Source of the DNA: Chrysoperla carnea
Lineage: Eukaryota; Arthropoda; Insecta; Neuroptera; Chrysopidae
Assembly (NCBI RefSeq): GCF_905475395.1
Contig: NC_058340.1
Span: 58,196,181-58,260,180 of the forward strand
Length of the DNA: 64,000 nt
Direction: 5' to 3'
Part shown: piece by piece, positions 1-12,283 of the stretch
Position numbering within the stretch: position 1 is the first letter of the stretch
Layout of the letters: each line of letters starts with the position of its first letter
The notes under the pieces: generated by a model
Told to the model about the DNA's origin: nothing
The model's database searches: none
Seen by the model: only the letters and a program-made list of their open reading frames with translations
Program-made: the position numbers and the translations under genes

Positions 1-1003
1 AGCCAAGTTGTTACAATTGCTTTAATTTATAACATAATCGATTTTGTGGAACCGGTTATTTCAAGGTCATATAAATCTACTCATTTTGAATATTATTAAA
101 CGAAATGTTTTTTGGATAAAATTACCAACATTAATATACATATAAACTGTATTTGTTGTAGCTGATTATAACGAGCCTTCAGAGGTTATCATATCTTTTT
201 AGAGTTCCGTTTCAAAATTTTAAAAAACACCTCGTACAAATTAAATGTAATCTGCATTTCGGTCAAACTTTTTCAAATTTTGGCAAATGATAGTTTAAGT
301 CATTTTCATGTTATAGCTAAATTAAAATTGGAAAATGTACTTATTTGTGTATTATATGCCTATTTGTGTATAGGCAAATACATATACAGATATGTATAAC
401 TACATGCATACGTGTGTTTTTTAATGTCAGGGTGTTGTTTTTTAATTCTTGTTTTTTTGAAGAATATGTTACGAAATTCAAAGAAGAAGCAGTGTAAATG
501 TTCAGTGGATCAATAATATGGATTGTTAAGATCAATATTTTCAGCTACATACATACGTACATGATTTTTGACAATTAAAAATTACAATTTTGGAGGGTGG
601 AAGTGCCTCCATTTTGAGAAAAACCGTTGCCGCCTATTCGCTCCGTGCGTGAGTTTCGTTTCCATGGTAACGATACACTACCTTAATTATAGAATTGTAT
701 GGATGCATATATAATTGTATGGATTGCATTTAAGACTTACATTTAAAATTTATTATTATTGTCTCACAAATTTAAATAAATAATTATGATAATTTACATT
801 TGAAAAATAATATTTGTTCAATTTGATTTCTTATTTTCACAATTTTTAATGCATTAAGTTTAATTAATTCGTGTTTTTCAATAATTTTAATTTGACATTT
901 CTATTACATTAACATGTAAAGAATTGCAAATTAGTCATAACAGCCCCCTTTAACTCCAAAATTTTTCTCTTAAAGCGCTGGCATCGATTTTATTGTCCCT
1001 ACC
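1..1003. other. AT-rich non-coding stretch with an X-box
   Basis: I see no convincing exon here. A locally GC-richer patch at about 595-690 looks promoter-like and holds the X-box described separately. The rest is low-complexity AT-rich DNA. Confidence 0.5.
658..671. promoter_or_regulatory. Perfect palindromic X-box (RFX binding site)
   Basis: The 14 bases GTTTCCATGGTAAC match the RFX X-box consensus (GTNNCCATGGNAAC) on both half sites. In animals such sites mark promoters of ciliary genes. It lies about 330 bp upstream of the possible exon at 1004. It could equally serve a minus-strand gene left of the window. A chance match is possible. Confidence 0.5.
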
Positions 1004-1057
1004 ATGACTACGCACACAACGAATAACACCGGAGCCGTGCACTTTAAGCCAAAAATG
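1004..1057 (+). CDS. Possible first coding exon (18 codons) with donor
   Basis: An ATG opens an 18-codon frame beginning MTTHTTNNTG and ending in ATG at a GTAATT donor, phase 0. The stretch is less AT-rich than its surroundings. Its parent gene is unknown. It is one of four short plus-strand ATG exons whose phase fits the first conserved exon of UGP at 36150, but that intron would be 35 kb long and would enclose several genes. It may instead belong to a gene I cannot see. Confidence 0.3.
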
Positions 1058-1772
1058 GTAATTCCCTTTTTTGTAGATAAATTAATTTCGTATCTTTTAG
1101 TCAATTTTTTATATCTTCAAAAAAATTCATGGGACACAGTCGCTGCCTTTGCAAGTAAGAAGGCAAATTATTTTTTGTTAATAATACCGCTAACATCAAC
1201 ATTTGTTCATATATTTACTAAATTTTTTATCATTAGACTAAGGATACTTTTTTATTTATCTTGCACCCGCTGGTTGCAACATTAAACGCGTTATAACTTC
1301 ATAAATATTAAAAGAAAGAAAAGTTTAAGGTAAAAGTTTTAGAAAATTTGTAGATTTGAAAGTTAATTTATAAGCATTTTATTGTTTAAACAAATTTTAG
1401 AAGAGATATCGATCAAATAATCAATGAGTAAATCGTCATAGTCCTATAAGTCATAAACGGTTAGTGCTACACAAAAAAATATTGTATAAAAAAGATAGGA
1501 AATTTAATTATCTACAATAAAGACTGCATGGTTTTGGAGATATAGCCCAAAACGGATTTCCTTAAAATGAAGGCATTTACATTCAGTACGTGATGCTGAA
1601 CCTATTTCAATAAAAAAATAACTCCTGTAATTTAGTGCATTATGGACAAGAGAAACGAGCTTCTATATAACCTGTATTAAAAATAGCGATATCGCTATAA
1701 AAGATTTCACTGTAGTATGTATTGTTGTATTTTTATCATATGGGAGGTCATGTCTATTCGAACACGTGTACT

Positions 1773-1792
1773 TTATATATATATATATATAT
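1773..1792. repeat. TA dinucleotide microsatellite
   Basis: About ten uninterrupted TA units in otherwise ordinary AT-rich DNA. Confidence 0.85.
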
Positions 1793-3824
1793 ACGTTGTA
1801 CATATCTATCTTAATGATTATTATACCTCAAGCATTTTTTGTCTAGCAATAATAATATTTTTGTAACATATTCATTTATTATTTGGTATGCCTACCTTAG
1901 TTTAATATATTGGGTAAACTATTTTTCTTAAAAACTCGCGATGATATTGTGCATGCATCATTTACAAGAATTACATAAATAATTAACGTAAAGTAAAATA
2001 TAAACATAAAATAAATAATTATTATAAGTAAATAAAATATGTATTAGAAAATAAACGAAAGACGCCGTTTAGAAACGGTAGCTCTAACGTATACATATAC
2101 CTGAACTGATATGTTAAATTATGTTGTAATAGACGCTAGAAAAATAGTAAATCATTTTGATCATAAGATTATTAACCGTTACGGCTTCGGACTAGGGAGA
2201 AACTGATCAAATGGGAGAATTCCCGGTGATCCAAACGTCAAAAAATTTTTTTAGAAGATCCAATGAACTTAAGCCGCGAATATTGAATTCCCGATTAAAT
2301 TTCATAGAATTATCAAGAAAAACCTAAGAGATACGTCTGTCAAAGCTTGGGATGCATGGCCGCTTAATTCTTTGCTAAACGAATTCGTTTACCTTTTTTG
2401 TCGTTTCCTGCCATTCCTCCCCTGCTTGGAACAAACGTGCGTCCACGCGTCCACTTTAACGCACATTTATAAGAATTACGATCATATAAAAAGAGCTCTA
2501 ACCGGCGATTAAATTGACTTCCGTGTAAACACATCTATTTAAAAAACAGCGTATTGCTTGCTAAAACGTAGAATGTGTCCTTATTCTAAGAAAGCAAAAT
2601 TATTTCTATTTTATCAAGTCGAAGTTGCTTCTGTTAAGTGTGGAAGAAGTATTTTACGATACTTGTTTGGCGAAAATATTTTTTAACTTCGACTCGTAGG
2701 GATTTTGAAATTACAAATTGAAGGGATTTTGAAAAGATCTAAGTACCTATCAAAAAAGTCAAAATTTACAAAATTTAAAAAACCCCCGACAAATTTTTCG
2801 GGTACGAAACCCTAAACTTATGTTTTCTGCCACACGCAAGATCATAACGATATCCAAAAATATTGAAGACCTATCTGTTTCAAATCAGACATTTAGTTAG
2901 TGAGTACACCTAGAAACCCTTCCTTATTTTGGGTGATTTGTATGTAAATAGAAAAACATTTTTAAAAACGCTACATTTGATGTGTAAACATTATTTTAAG
3001 ATTATTTCAAGGGAGGATTAGTGACATTAAATATATTTACATAAGAAAAGCTACTGAAATATAAGTTAAACATTAACATTTATAATAATAATCATAACAA
3101 TAATATTACTTAGAGCCTAGGTTTTGAAATGAACAAAGATACACATATATAAAATCACTATACGTTTGATTGAAATAGATAAATATACTATTGTTTACTT
3201 TATTAATTGACAATTTTAATGTTTATTTAGGATTCTTTAATTATTGTAATGAAAGTACATAAATAATTAGTAATATTGTATAAAATTGAAATTATTGTTA
3301 TTTATTTATAGGTGTATAGAAATTATATATCGGGTGTTCATAAGTCTAGAGAAAACTATATCGATAATAACATAGAGCTGTACAGACACAAAAAAAAACC
3401 CAAACCGTAGTGCGAGAGGTAGAAAGAGGCAGAAATTGTAGGCGTATAAGAGAGGCGAAAACAGCTACGTGCGCCTAGTTTATCTGTCTGTCAACTCAAC
3501 AACAAAAACTTAAACCTTTTTTTAAATCAATAAGGCCCTGCAGCCGCATATAGTATTGGGGCAAGAGTCTGCTTTAAAATCTTAAATGAAACCCGCTCAA
3601 TTTTATAATACATATTTAAATTCTCCACATAGAACAGTGTTATATTTCCTTTTTTCGATACGAGTTAGGTAACGATGTATTGAAAATAAATTTAGTAATG
3701 AAAATAACAAAGTGTTTTGTTTATTTACTTCAAACCTTAATCTCAAAGCTACAGATTTATATTCACTATAAAACCAAGTAGGTAAGTTTTACTGAAAGCG
3801 TTTATTTTTCGTTTACTTTTCCCC

Positions 3825-3885
3825 CTCTTTAAGGTAAACTTGTCTTAAATTAAGGTAAACTTGTCCCTCTTTAAGATAAACTTGT
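3825..3885. repeat. Three tandem 21-bp units
   Basis: Three consecutive units share the core TTAAGGTAAACTTGTC with a few substitutions. No coding potential is seen. Confidence 0.6.
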
Positions 3886-5216
3886 ATGTACTTTAATATT
3901 TTTCATACATTTATAGAACTTCTTAAAAAATTATTATTTGTCCATTTCGAAGCTTTATGGACACCATGTATATACATGCAGGTTCTTATATAGGAATTAA
4001 TTACTATACAGTATACTTACAGCATGTATTAACCGCATAAAATCGTACTGCATACCTAAAAAAGAAAATTTCCGTTCGTCTAGTTTTTTCTATACTAAAG
4101 TTATATCAATTAAGTAACAAAAACTGCATATACCTATGTAGATTCAGGATCAGGCTTAGGGTTGACGGGATACAAAATAAATATCATACTTAATTACGAA
4201 TGTACATTCATTGATGAAAATAATACGTATTGGAAAAATGTTTATACAAAGATTCATTTACAGTATCAAATAATTCAAATAACGATTCATATAAGTACAT
4301 ATCAATAAATTCAATGTTCAATAGAAATAATTAATTATCTAAAAAATCATACAATTAATTTAATGTTCACAACAAAGCGATTTATTTGACAAAAAATATA
4401 TGTCTGCTAACTTCTTCAATTCAAATACACGTGCTTTCACGTTCCATCACAAAACAACAGCAGCAGCTAACAAAACCGAACCACAGAAGTATCGAATAAA
4501 TTTTATCAATTATCTGACAACGGTAAAATATATTTCAATCAGGAAAAAGTTCAACCAGATATATTGTTTTATTAAATTAAAATAACAAACGTGTAACATA
4601 TGTTTCGCAACATTATGGGCATTATCAAACAGTGTTTGTAAGTTCCACAAAGTACAGCTGCAGACAATACAGTACGAAATATATTTCTTCAAGTAGTTAC
4701 AAGCCTAGGAGTGCAGTCGCAGATTTGATGGTGATGGCGCTCTATGTCCCCACTCTCTTTCTTGTAACGAAATACATGGGATCCGGTGTGTGGTCCATTT
4801 CAAAAAATTTTGTTTTTCTTCTAATTTATTTTTTAATATTCGAAAATCAATGTACCGCCCTGCTCGAACAAATGACTATAACTTTTTAAATTTCGGCGCC
4901 CCTTAAATTTTTCCACCAATTTTTCACCTAGGCCCAGACCTCACCGAGCTAAGCCTTAATCCACCTCTGAATAGTGATATTAATTTATGATTTATTTGAA
5001 TAGGAAATGGGTAAGAAATTCAGTGTCCGTTTTTTACCGGAAGAAGTAATCGGGACGCAATAATATTTTTTGGTTGTTTCATTGTTTAATCATTAAAATG
5101 CATGTTATATAATGTCCTTTGGTACAGCTTAATTTGGAACAAGTGATATTTGAGGACGTAACGCCACAATGAAATCTCGCACGATCCTTAAAACTTAAGT
5201 AGGCTATCCATGCAAA

Positions 5217-7518
5217 TTATGTACTGATCTCAGTATTTTCCGATTGATTCTGTACGAATACTTTGGCTACAATACATTTTGTCATAAAACAATCACATCC
5301 CATGGGATGTTCAATCTCATTTGGATCCAACAATGCAAATTCGATATTATATCGTCGAATATTATCTTCACAACGTGTTAATTTTACTTCAAATGCAATT
5401 GGTGTACCTTCTTCAACTTCTATTTCTTGTGGTAAAATCACAACAGACTGTTTCCAATGTGTTGGTTGATCATTTGGACTTGTTGATAAAATGATAGGGC
5501 TCTCCGTTTTATTAACAAAATTAGGAAACTCAACATCAAACCATAAACAAAAACCTTGATAAGTGCCTTCCTTTGATGCAACTGCTATGTCAATTAATTG
5601 AATATCATTTAAATCCTTGATTTGAATAGTTTTTAGATCAAATGAACGTACTAATTTTGGATCGCATAGTACATCATCTGAATTTATTACACAAATTTCC
5701 GGTTTTAATGATTTAAATAACCGACTGATTTTTCCAACAGATTGCATAGAAATTCCATGAACATTATCCCAGAATTCAAACATGGATGGCATGCTAAAAT
5801 ATTAACAGAAATTTGAGAACGTAATTATGACAATATTAAAATTTTTCATATGTGGGTTAATAAAATATAAAGCTACTATAAATATCAAATCACAATAGTT
5901 GCGATTGGCGCATAAAAACCCTTAAAAGTACACGAAATCATTTACGAATGCTGATTGAATGGTTTACTTTGCGAATGAACGTGAAGTTTCTGAAAGACTG
6001 AAATTATTTCGGGATATATATGATTTTTGGTCACATCTAATACCCGATCTTTGCATTGTCTGGGCCAAATGTGTCTAGAAAATTAATTTTATCCAAATTG
6101 GAATTTAAGAAGTTTTCCGATTTATTACTTTCCCTTTTAAATAATCGAGAAAATGTTTTTTTCTTTTTGGAAATTGATGAAATTTTTTATATAAAACAAT
6201 ACTGGAGTTGCTTTATCGAAAATAATTTTTATTTCAAAGGAAAGAACAAAATTTCGCCAATTTTATTTTCTTAAGAGTGTATTCTTTGAAAAAATCAATA
6301 AAATCTCAAAAAGATTTTTGGATATTCCATTTTAGTTAAGAGCTATCCGACTGTGTTATGAATTTTAACGAGGGACTATTTGATAAGTAAAAATTTACTT
6401 TTTGATGGGGCAAATCACAAGCTAATTTTTATTTTCGGTTAAATTAAATTTTTTTCCTTAATTTTAGTGCATTCATTACATCATAATTACCTGCATGGAG
6501 CCGCATATATTTTAGCTACTTGGGGAAATAAACAACCATCAGGTTTTAAAAATTGATCTCTTGCATAGATAACTGAATCTAACATTCCTTCATGTAATAA
6601 ATAAAAACCCATCCATTCTGATACTATTATATCAACTTTTTCTGGTAATTCTGTGTCTTCAATTCTCTTATTGATCACCTAAAAAGAATAATTTTCATTA
6701 ACTTTTATATAGCTTAATATTTATTAAACACAGTATTCGTTTTGCTAATTTTGTATGTACCTCGATTATATCTTCAAATTTATTTTCGGCAGCAACCTCT
6801 TTTGTTACGGCCGCATAATTACTAGCCTCAACTGCATATACTTTAGAAGCACCTGCTTGTGCACATAGCACAGAAAGAATTCCAGTACCTGATCCGACAT
6901 CCAGAACAATTTTATTTTGTATATAATCTTTGTTTGCTACGATTGCTTTGCGATAGGCTTCGTTACGAGGTGAATCGCGAAGCATTAACTCATGAATCTA
7001 AAAAGTGATAACAGATATCTTTAAAAAAACATAATAAAACTGAGGAACTACGTAGTATTCTATTACAATATTTTAATGCAATATTCATTTAACTCAAGTA
7101 ATATCAAACTTGCTACAATTTATAAGCGGTAATTTCTAAGATCTTATTTAATTCAATGAACATTCAAAACGAAATTCTTCTTTTCAGAGGATCTGGTTTT
7201 TGCTAATCGGAATCTTTTTGTAAACTGAAATGGGTTGAATATATTTTTTCGTCTCATATTTACGACTACATTATTGTCGTTAACAGTATAATGAACTAAT
7301 TAGCTAATTGTGATAATGACTGCATTGCAAAAGAAATATGCATTTATATAGAATAGGAAGAAGCTGTTTTAGATCATTTTTAAAATAACTAAAAGCAGTT
7401 ATAACTAATAAATACAAAAGAATTTAAAATATCCAGAATATTACGAAACATATATTTTAAAAAATATAACCTCAATATCTTCATAACTTTCAAAATAATT
7501 TAGTTCATTTGTTTCCAT
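5217..7518 (-). CDS. Protein arginine N-methyltransferase, type I (PRMT6/Art8-like)
   Basis: This enzyme transfers methyl groups from S-adenosylmethionine to arginine side chains of proteins. Four exons join in frame on the minus strand: 7518-7471, 6997-6761, 6678-6491 and 5793-5217, giving 349 residues. Visible motifs are the SAM-binding VLDVGSGTG (47-55), the double-glutamate loop SEWMGFYLLHEG with E116 and E125, and the THW loop (269-271), so the catalytic set of a type I PRMT is complete. The start is the ATG at 7518, giving METNELNYFE, directly before a GAG|GT donor; it is the only way I found to open the conserved IHELMLRDSPR exon. The length matches the compact PRMT core with no extra N-terminal domain. 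Assignment to PRMT is firm. The subtype (PRMT6 or Drosophila Art8-like) is inferred from the Y-L-L-H-E-G-M loop. It is divergent from the WDR34 gene, 995 bp away. Confidence 0.93.
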
Positions 7519-8513
7519 TGTTTAAATTTTAATTTATCTTTAACACAATAACTTCATTCATTTCATTTTTACATAACAAGAATAACTTCTATAATCGTTT
7601 CAAATTCAATTCAATATTTTTAACATAAAATTTGATTATGCACGTGCGTTTGTTTACAATTTATATACAATAAATTCAAATTTAATATTTTAATTTGAAT
7701 TTTGTACTCATTTTATAGTTAAAATTAACAATGGAAAGTGGAGCGCTCTGTCGTTTTTTATATTGAACTATATTCATAATAACTTTCAACATCCGCTTCA
7801 AACTATTTTGAATTTATTTCCTCTCATGCATTTCAAATGTATGGAAGCACTTCATAAAGGTAAGCTTATTTTATTAATTATAGATGTGAATAATCTAAAA
7901 TAAAATAAAATGATGAGCTAATTGTCTCGTTCGTATGATATTAAAGATTACAATTTTCGCGCTGATAATAATTTTCAATGTAATTTTGGTGTAAATTTTG
8001 AATTTTTGAAATCTAATAGGTTTTGTTTCCATTTCAGATTTGGTTGAAAACGTGGATTCAGTAAAGTGGAAATTTGGATTTTGGTATTGATTTTGTGAAG
8101 AAGCAGTTTAATATATTTTAAATAATAATTGTTTAATTTTTTTAAATTTATATTTATTTTCATAAAGTGTATACTTTTTCATTACGTATATCCGTTTTTA
8201 TTATTTATAATAAATATTAATAAATGGAAGTAAAATAATTTTATTTTAAACCTTATTTTGAACTCCATTAAATTCGAAATATTTTGTTCATTTTTCTTGT
8301 TTCTAAGCTGCAAATTTAGTAACAATTTGTCATTAGTGGAGGGTTAATACATAACCTAATTATTTTATGGCTACGGAGTACTGTTATTTTAAGTAAGATA
8401 ATGGAGAGTAATCGGTGAAAATACGAGGATTGGAGTTTTCTACGAATTATTGAGATTCATATAGTTAACCAAATTAGATCATTACATTAAAAATTACAAC
8501 TTTACAAACTAAA
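7519..8513. other. Divergent upstream region between PRMT and WDR34 genes
   Basis: The two start codons face away from each other across 995 bp of AT-rich DNA. This spacer should hold both promoters. A short inverted repeat, GGTTA and TAACC with a 5-bp spacer, lies near 8343. I saw no clear X-box, which might have been expected for a ciliary gene. Confidence 0.45.
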
Positions 8514-11500
8514 ATGTTTTCGAATCACGATGCCGAAGTAGTTGGTTTCGATTCTAAATCAAGTGCTGTTAAGTAAGTTTTTTAGATTTTATACTACAGA
8601 TAAATCAGAAGTATAAATATTATCCGATGTCGAAAAAAACATGAAGTTAATTTTTTTCAAAGTGATAAATCATTAAACAAGGGGTTAATGAAGATTCTGT
8701 AACTAGCTGACACGGACTGCTTACGTTAGTAAATAATATAAAAATTTTAAAAATGATTTATTTTTGATGGTTTCGCAAAAATATTTGAGATATGCTTTCG
8801 GTAACATTTTGGTTTCATGTTTATATAGATGAGTTTGAGTTACGTACGTACACATTGTTCTCCCTGTATATGGTTTTTCCGAGGACAAATATGCTGCCTG
8901 TGTAGATATAAAGGCGACATTTCGCTCAATATAAGCATGTATTACTTTGATATAGGTTTGAAGAATATTCGAATTCTAACAGTTATTTCTAGATTCCTGC
9001 AACGAAGATTATAATTAGGTTGTTGTAGAATCAGAATGCATTTGTCCCCCTACTTTAACATTTAGTCATGCCAACAATAATTGACTCCGCCTGATCGTAT
9101 CTTTTTTCTCACTGGCAGTAATAGTGTGAGCCGTGTAATGATAAATCTGAACTATTTGTTAAACTTTAAGTGGACGAAGACTCAATTTTTAATATTTTTA
9201 GATCTACCAACGAAATTGGCTCTCAAACAATACCTTTAAGCTGTGATGAAAAGGGTACAGGACCTGCACCAACTCACTCAATTCAGGTTACTTGGAAAGT
9301 CTTCTTAGAAAACTTATTAAAAAATAACACACTTATAAATTTCAGTGTCAAACCTCGTCAGATGCTAGAAACAATACTGCTCCTGATGTAGATTATGACC
9401 GTCTTGCTGCTTGGTTGAAAAGAATTTATCCATTAGTGGAAGAACAACTTACAAATGATCAAGATGAAGCCGCTTTTGAAAACTATAAACCCGATATTGA
9501 TAGTGCTGATAATGTTTCGAAACTGCTTAATACATTACAAAAACCTGATTGGGAATCTAAACATCAACCAAAGTTTCGAGTGAGCTGTTTAGATTGGAAT
9601 TGTACTGGGAATACAATTGCTGTGGCGTTTTCGGAAGAACATGAATCGTTATGTATACATGATGTTTTTGTGCATACATATTCTATAAATAGGTAAGTTC
9701 TAATTCTATCGCGTATCCGAATCAGGACAACATGTACATATCGCAGCCAAAACTGATGCAATGTTGATTTTATCAATCTCCAATAAAATTTTTACGATCC
9801 AATATGGTGTTGTATTAGTTAGAAGCGGGTTTATTTTCTCCTTTGTTTCTGTTACATCAGGGTATTTTTAATTGTGAATAATAGTTTATATTTTCATGTA
9901 GGAATGGAAATTATGTAGATCCCCCAACAAACAAATTGCTAGTGCCTGCTTGCATATCAACAATTAAGTATCATCCAACTGAACCTTCTGTATTAGTTGC
10001 GGGTTGTGTTTCGGGTCAAATAATATTATGGATTCCAACACCCGAAAAGCGTGACATGGTATCAAATACATTTACAGGGCATACTGAAAGTGTTACACAA
10101 ATTGCCTGGCACAAAATTGAAAGTTTGAATGATTATATTATTATAAGTTCTGGAGTTGATGCAGCTGTTATAATTTGGGATGTTGATATACAACTTCATA
10201 AATTAACATTAAAAGAAAGGTAATTAGTAAGGGATGACTGTCTGAAAGCGGTTGATCTACGATTAGCTTCAGATATTTTAACTTAAAAATATCAAAACCA
10301 TATGCTAACTCCACGATTTAGACATCAATTTTCTCATCTTGAGTATATTCACGTTCCAAAGAACTGGCGATTTATTGGCACTTAGATTCATATAAGAAAA
10401 GATAAACAAACTAACACCTGTTTTAAATATTTAGTGAGATCTTTTATAAAATTATTAAAACAACGATTTGGATATTAAAATGTTTAACAAACACATTCTA
10501 GGCATTATTTAGTAGGAATATACTAATCGTAGCTACTACTAAGCGTAGGAATATACTAATTTTTTAATTGCGAAATGTGGTATCTTGAATACGAATCTGA
10601 GAAAATCAATTGGAGTACTATAATCCTACATCATATAGTGTGTCCCCGGATAGAGGTAACTATACTTGTAAATTTCCTTATTTTACATTTTAAGAAAAAA
10701 AGTCATTCTTTATAAGAAGTTTTGCTTATTCTGAAAAGTATGTAGACATATTTAAAATTTCTTAATAATGTATAGGATAGCCAAAAATTTCCAATCAATA
10801 TTTTTATTTTTGGTAAACTATCCTTCTTTTTTTGTAAGTTGGCGAAATGTTACTAAGAAAAGTTACTCGCAATTAACAATTATGACTCTATACAAAATAT
10901 CAAGAAGATCCGTGTACTTTAATTATAGTATCATTTTTTATTTGAACAAAAGCTCTAATTATAAAAAAACTTAAGAAAGAAAATAATTATAAATCAATTA
11001 ACATTTACTCTCCGAGAGTGTATTTTTTTGTGGACTAGTTTAGAAAATGAAAAAGAAAATTTATTTTCTCGGATAATCATTCAATAAGAATGGAATTGTC
11101 AAAGTTAGAAAGATCTTCTTGATATTTTGTATAGAGTCATAATTGTTAATTTCGAGTAACTTTTTTTTAGTAACATTTGTCAACTTTTAAAACGAAGGGT
11201 AGTTTAATTCAAAAAAAATTGTGATATCAAATTTTTGGCTACCCTATACATTATTTAGAAGTTTTAAATATTCCTACATACTTTTCATAATAAGCAAAAC
11301 TTCTTATAAAGAATGACTTTTTTTCTTAAAATGCAAAATAAGAAAATTTACGACTATCTGGGGACACACTGTGTATGCAAAATTTGAGGCCAATCGATGA
11401 TTTGCCGCTTTTGTAGTTCCAGTCAATTTAAAAAAGCGATTAAACAGAAATATATCTTCTTAACTTTTTGTCTAGATATAAAATACATTTACCTCAACTT

Positions 11501-12210
11501 ATGAATCGAATGGTATTACGAAGTGAAAGAGGTGTAACATGTTTTTCATTTTCATTAATAAAACCAGATAAATTTGTCGTGGGTGTAGAAGGGGGTAATG
11601 TTTTAGGCTGTTCACTAAATGCCGCTAAACCATTGCCAGGTAATTCTTTTTAACTTTGATTTTTATTCGAAAATTTTAATAAAACTTCTTTGTTATAGAG
11701 GTTATTGATGGTTTAACTTCATTGAATCCAGTTGTAACTCAATATGAGGGTCACGAGGGAGATGTCCGTACAGCTAGTTATTCGCCCTATCGAAAAAATA
11801 TATTTTTCAGCTGTGGACCTGAGGGTGATATACATATTTACGATGAGGATCAGGAAATTGCCCTTCAAATAATTTTTGCTAAAGAAAATTTATATAAATG
11901 TTATTGGATACCTTCTGAGGAAAAGGCATTAATAGCCTGCGGTGAAAAGGGTATCAAGTTGTTTAGTTTACAAAATGGCCAACCCATAATTCATTTAGCG
12001 GAAGATTGTAAAGATGCCTTAACACATATTGCATTCAATTCTAGAAGGTAATCACGAATGAATTACCAGCTATAAATTCTCTTTTAATAAATATTTTTGA
12101 TATTTTATTTTATTTTTAGTCCTAATTTGACTGCCGTTGGTAATTTAAGTGGAGAAGTTATGCTCTGGAATATTCCGTTTCGAAAACTTGTTGAAACTGT
12201 AAAAATGTGA
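8514..12210 (+). CDS. WD-repeat dynein-2 intermediate chain (WDR34/DYNC2I2-like)
   Basis: WDR34 is an intermediate chain of dynein-2, the motor for retrograde intraflagellar transport in cilia. Seven exons join in frame: 8514-8572, 9202-9286, 9346-9692, 9902-10219, 11476-11639, 11699-12047 and 12120-12210, giving 470 residues. The N-terminus carries a conserved CQT motif at residues 49-51, across an intron. The C-terminal two thirds hold WD repeats with units such as GHTESVTQIAWH and YEGHEGDVRTASYSP, and WD-type strand ends (IILWIP, VIIWDVD, EVMLWNI). Intron 4 contains a 0.74-kb foldback element. A diverged copy of the last exon follows the stop and is listed separately. The dynein intermediate chain family is secure. 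WDR34 rather than WDR60 is my reading of length and motif layout; human WDR34 is somewhat longer. Confidence 0.85.
10636..11376. mobile_element. Foldback/MITE with arms of about 300 bp in WDR34 intron 4
   Basis: The first about 300 bp and the last about 300 bp are imperfect inverted copies. The ends read AGTGTGTCCCC on both strands, next to TA, as expected of a Tc1/mariner-type target site. Matching blocks inside the arms include TTAACAATTATGACTCTATA. No transposase frame is present, so the element is non-autonomous. Class is inferred from the TA flank only. Confidence 0.75.
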
Positions 12211-12216
12211 TTTTAG

Positions 12217-12283
12217 CACTGGCGAGGAAGGGATGTTATGGAATATTTCGTATAGAAAACTTGTCGAGAATATAAAAACATGA
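12217..12283 (+). CDS. Diverged tandem copy of the WDR34 last exon (candidate alternative 3' exon)
   Basis: Six bases after the WDR34 stop codon a second TTTTAG acceptor opens 67 bp that resemble the end of the proper last exon. Spliced in the same phase it would read STGEEGMLWNISYRKLVENI and stop two codons later, against SGEVMLWNIPFRKLVETVKM in the normal exon. It could be a usable alternative terminal exon or a decaying duplicate. The preserved acceptor phase and late stop favour constraint, but the normal exon gives more of the last WD strand. Confidence 0.5.

Larger units (their letters stand above)
1058..5216. other. Intergenic DNA, no supported gene
   Basis: The stretch holds a TA dinucleotide run (1773-1792), a block of higher GC content at about 2160-2480 without an open frame, a fragment of the CCCCCGAC repeat family (about 2760-2830), three 21-bp tandem copies (about 3825-3885) and a block at about 4700-4975 that reads like an old interspersed repeat. 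Open frames here are short and have no recognisable protein. Confidence 0.5.
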
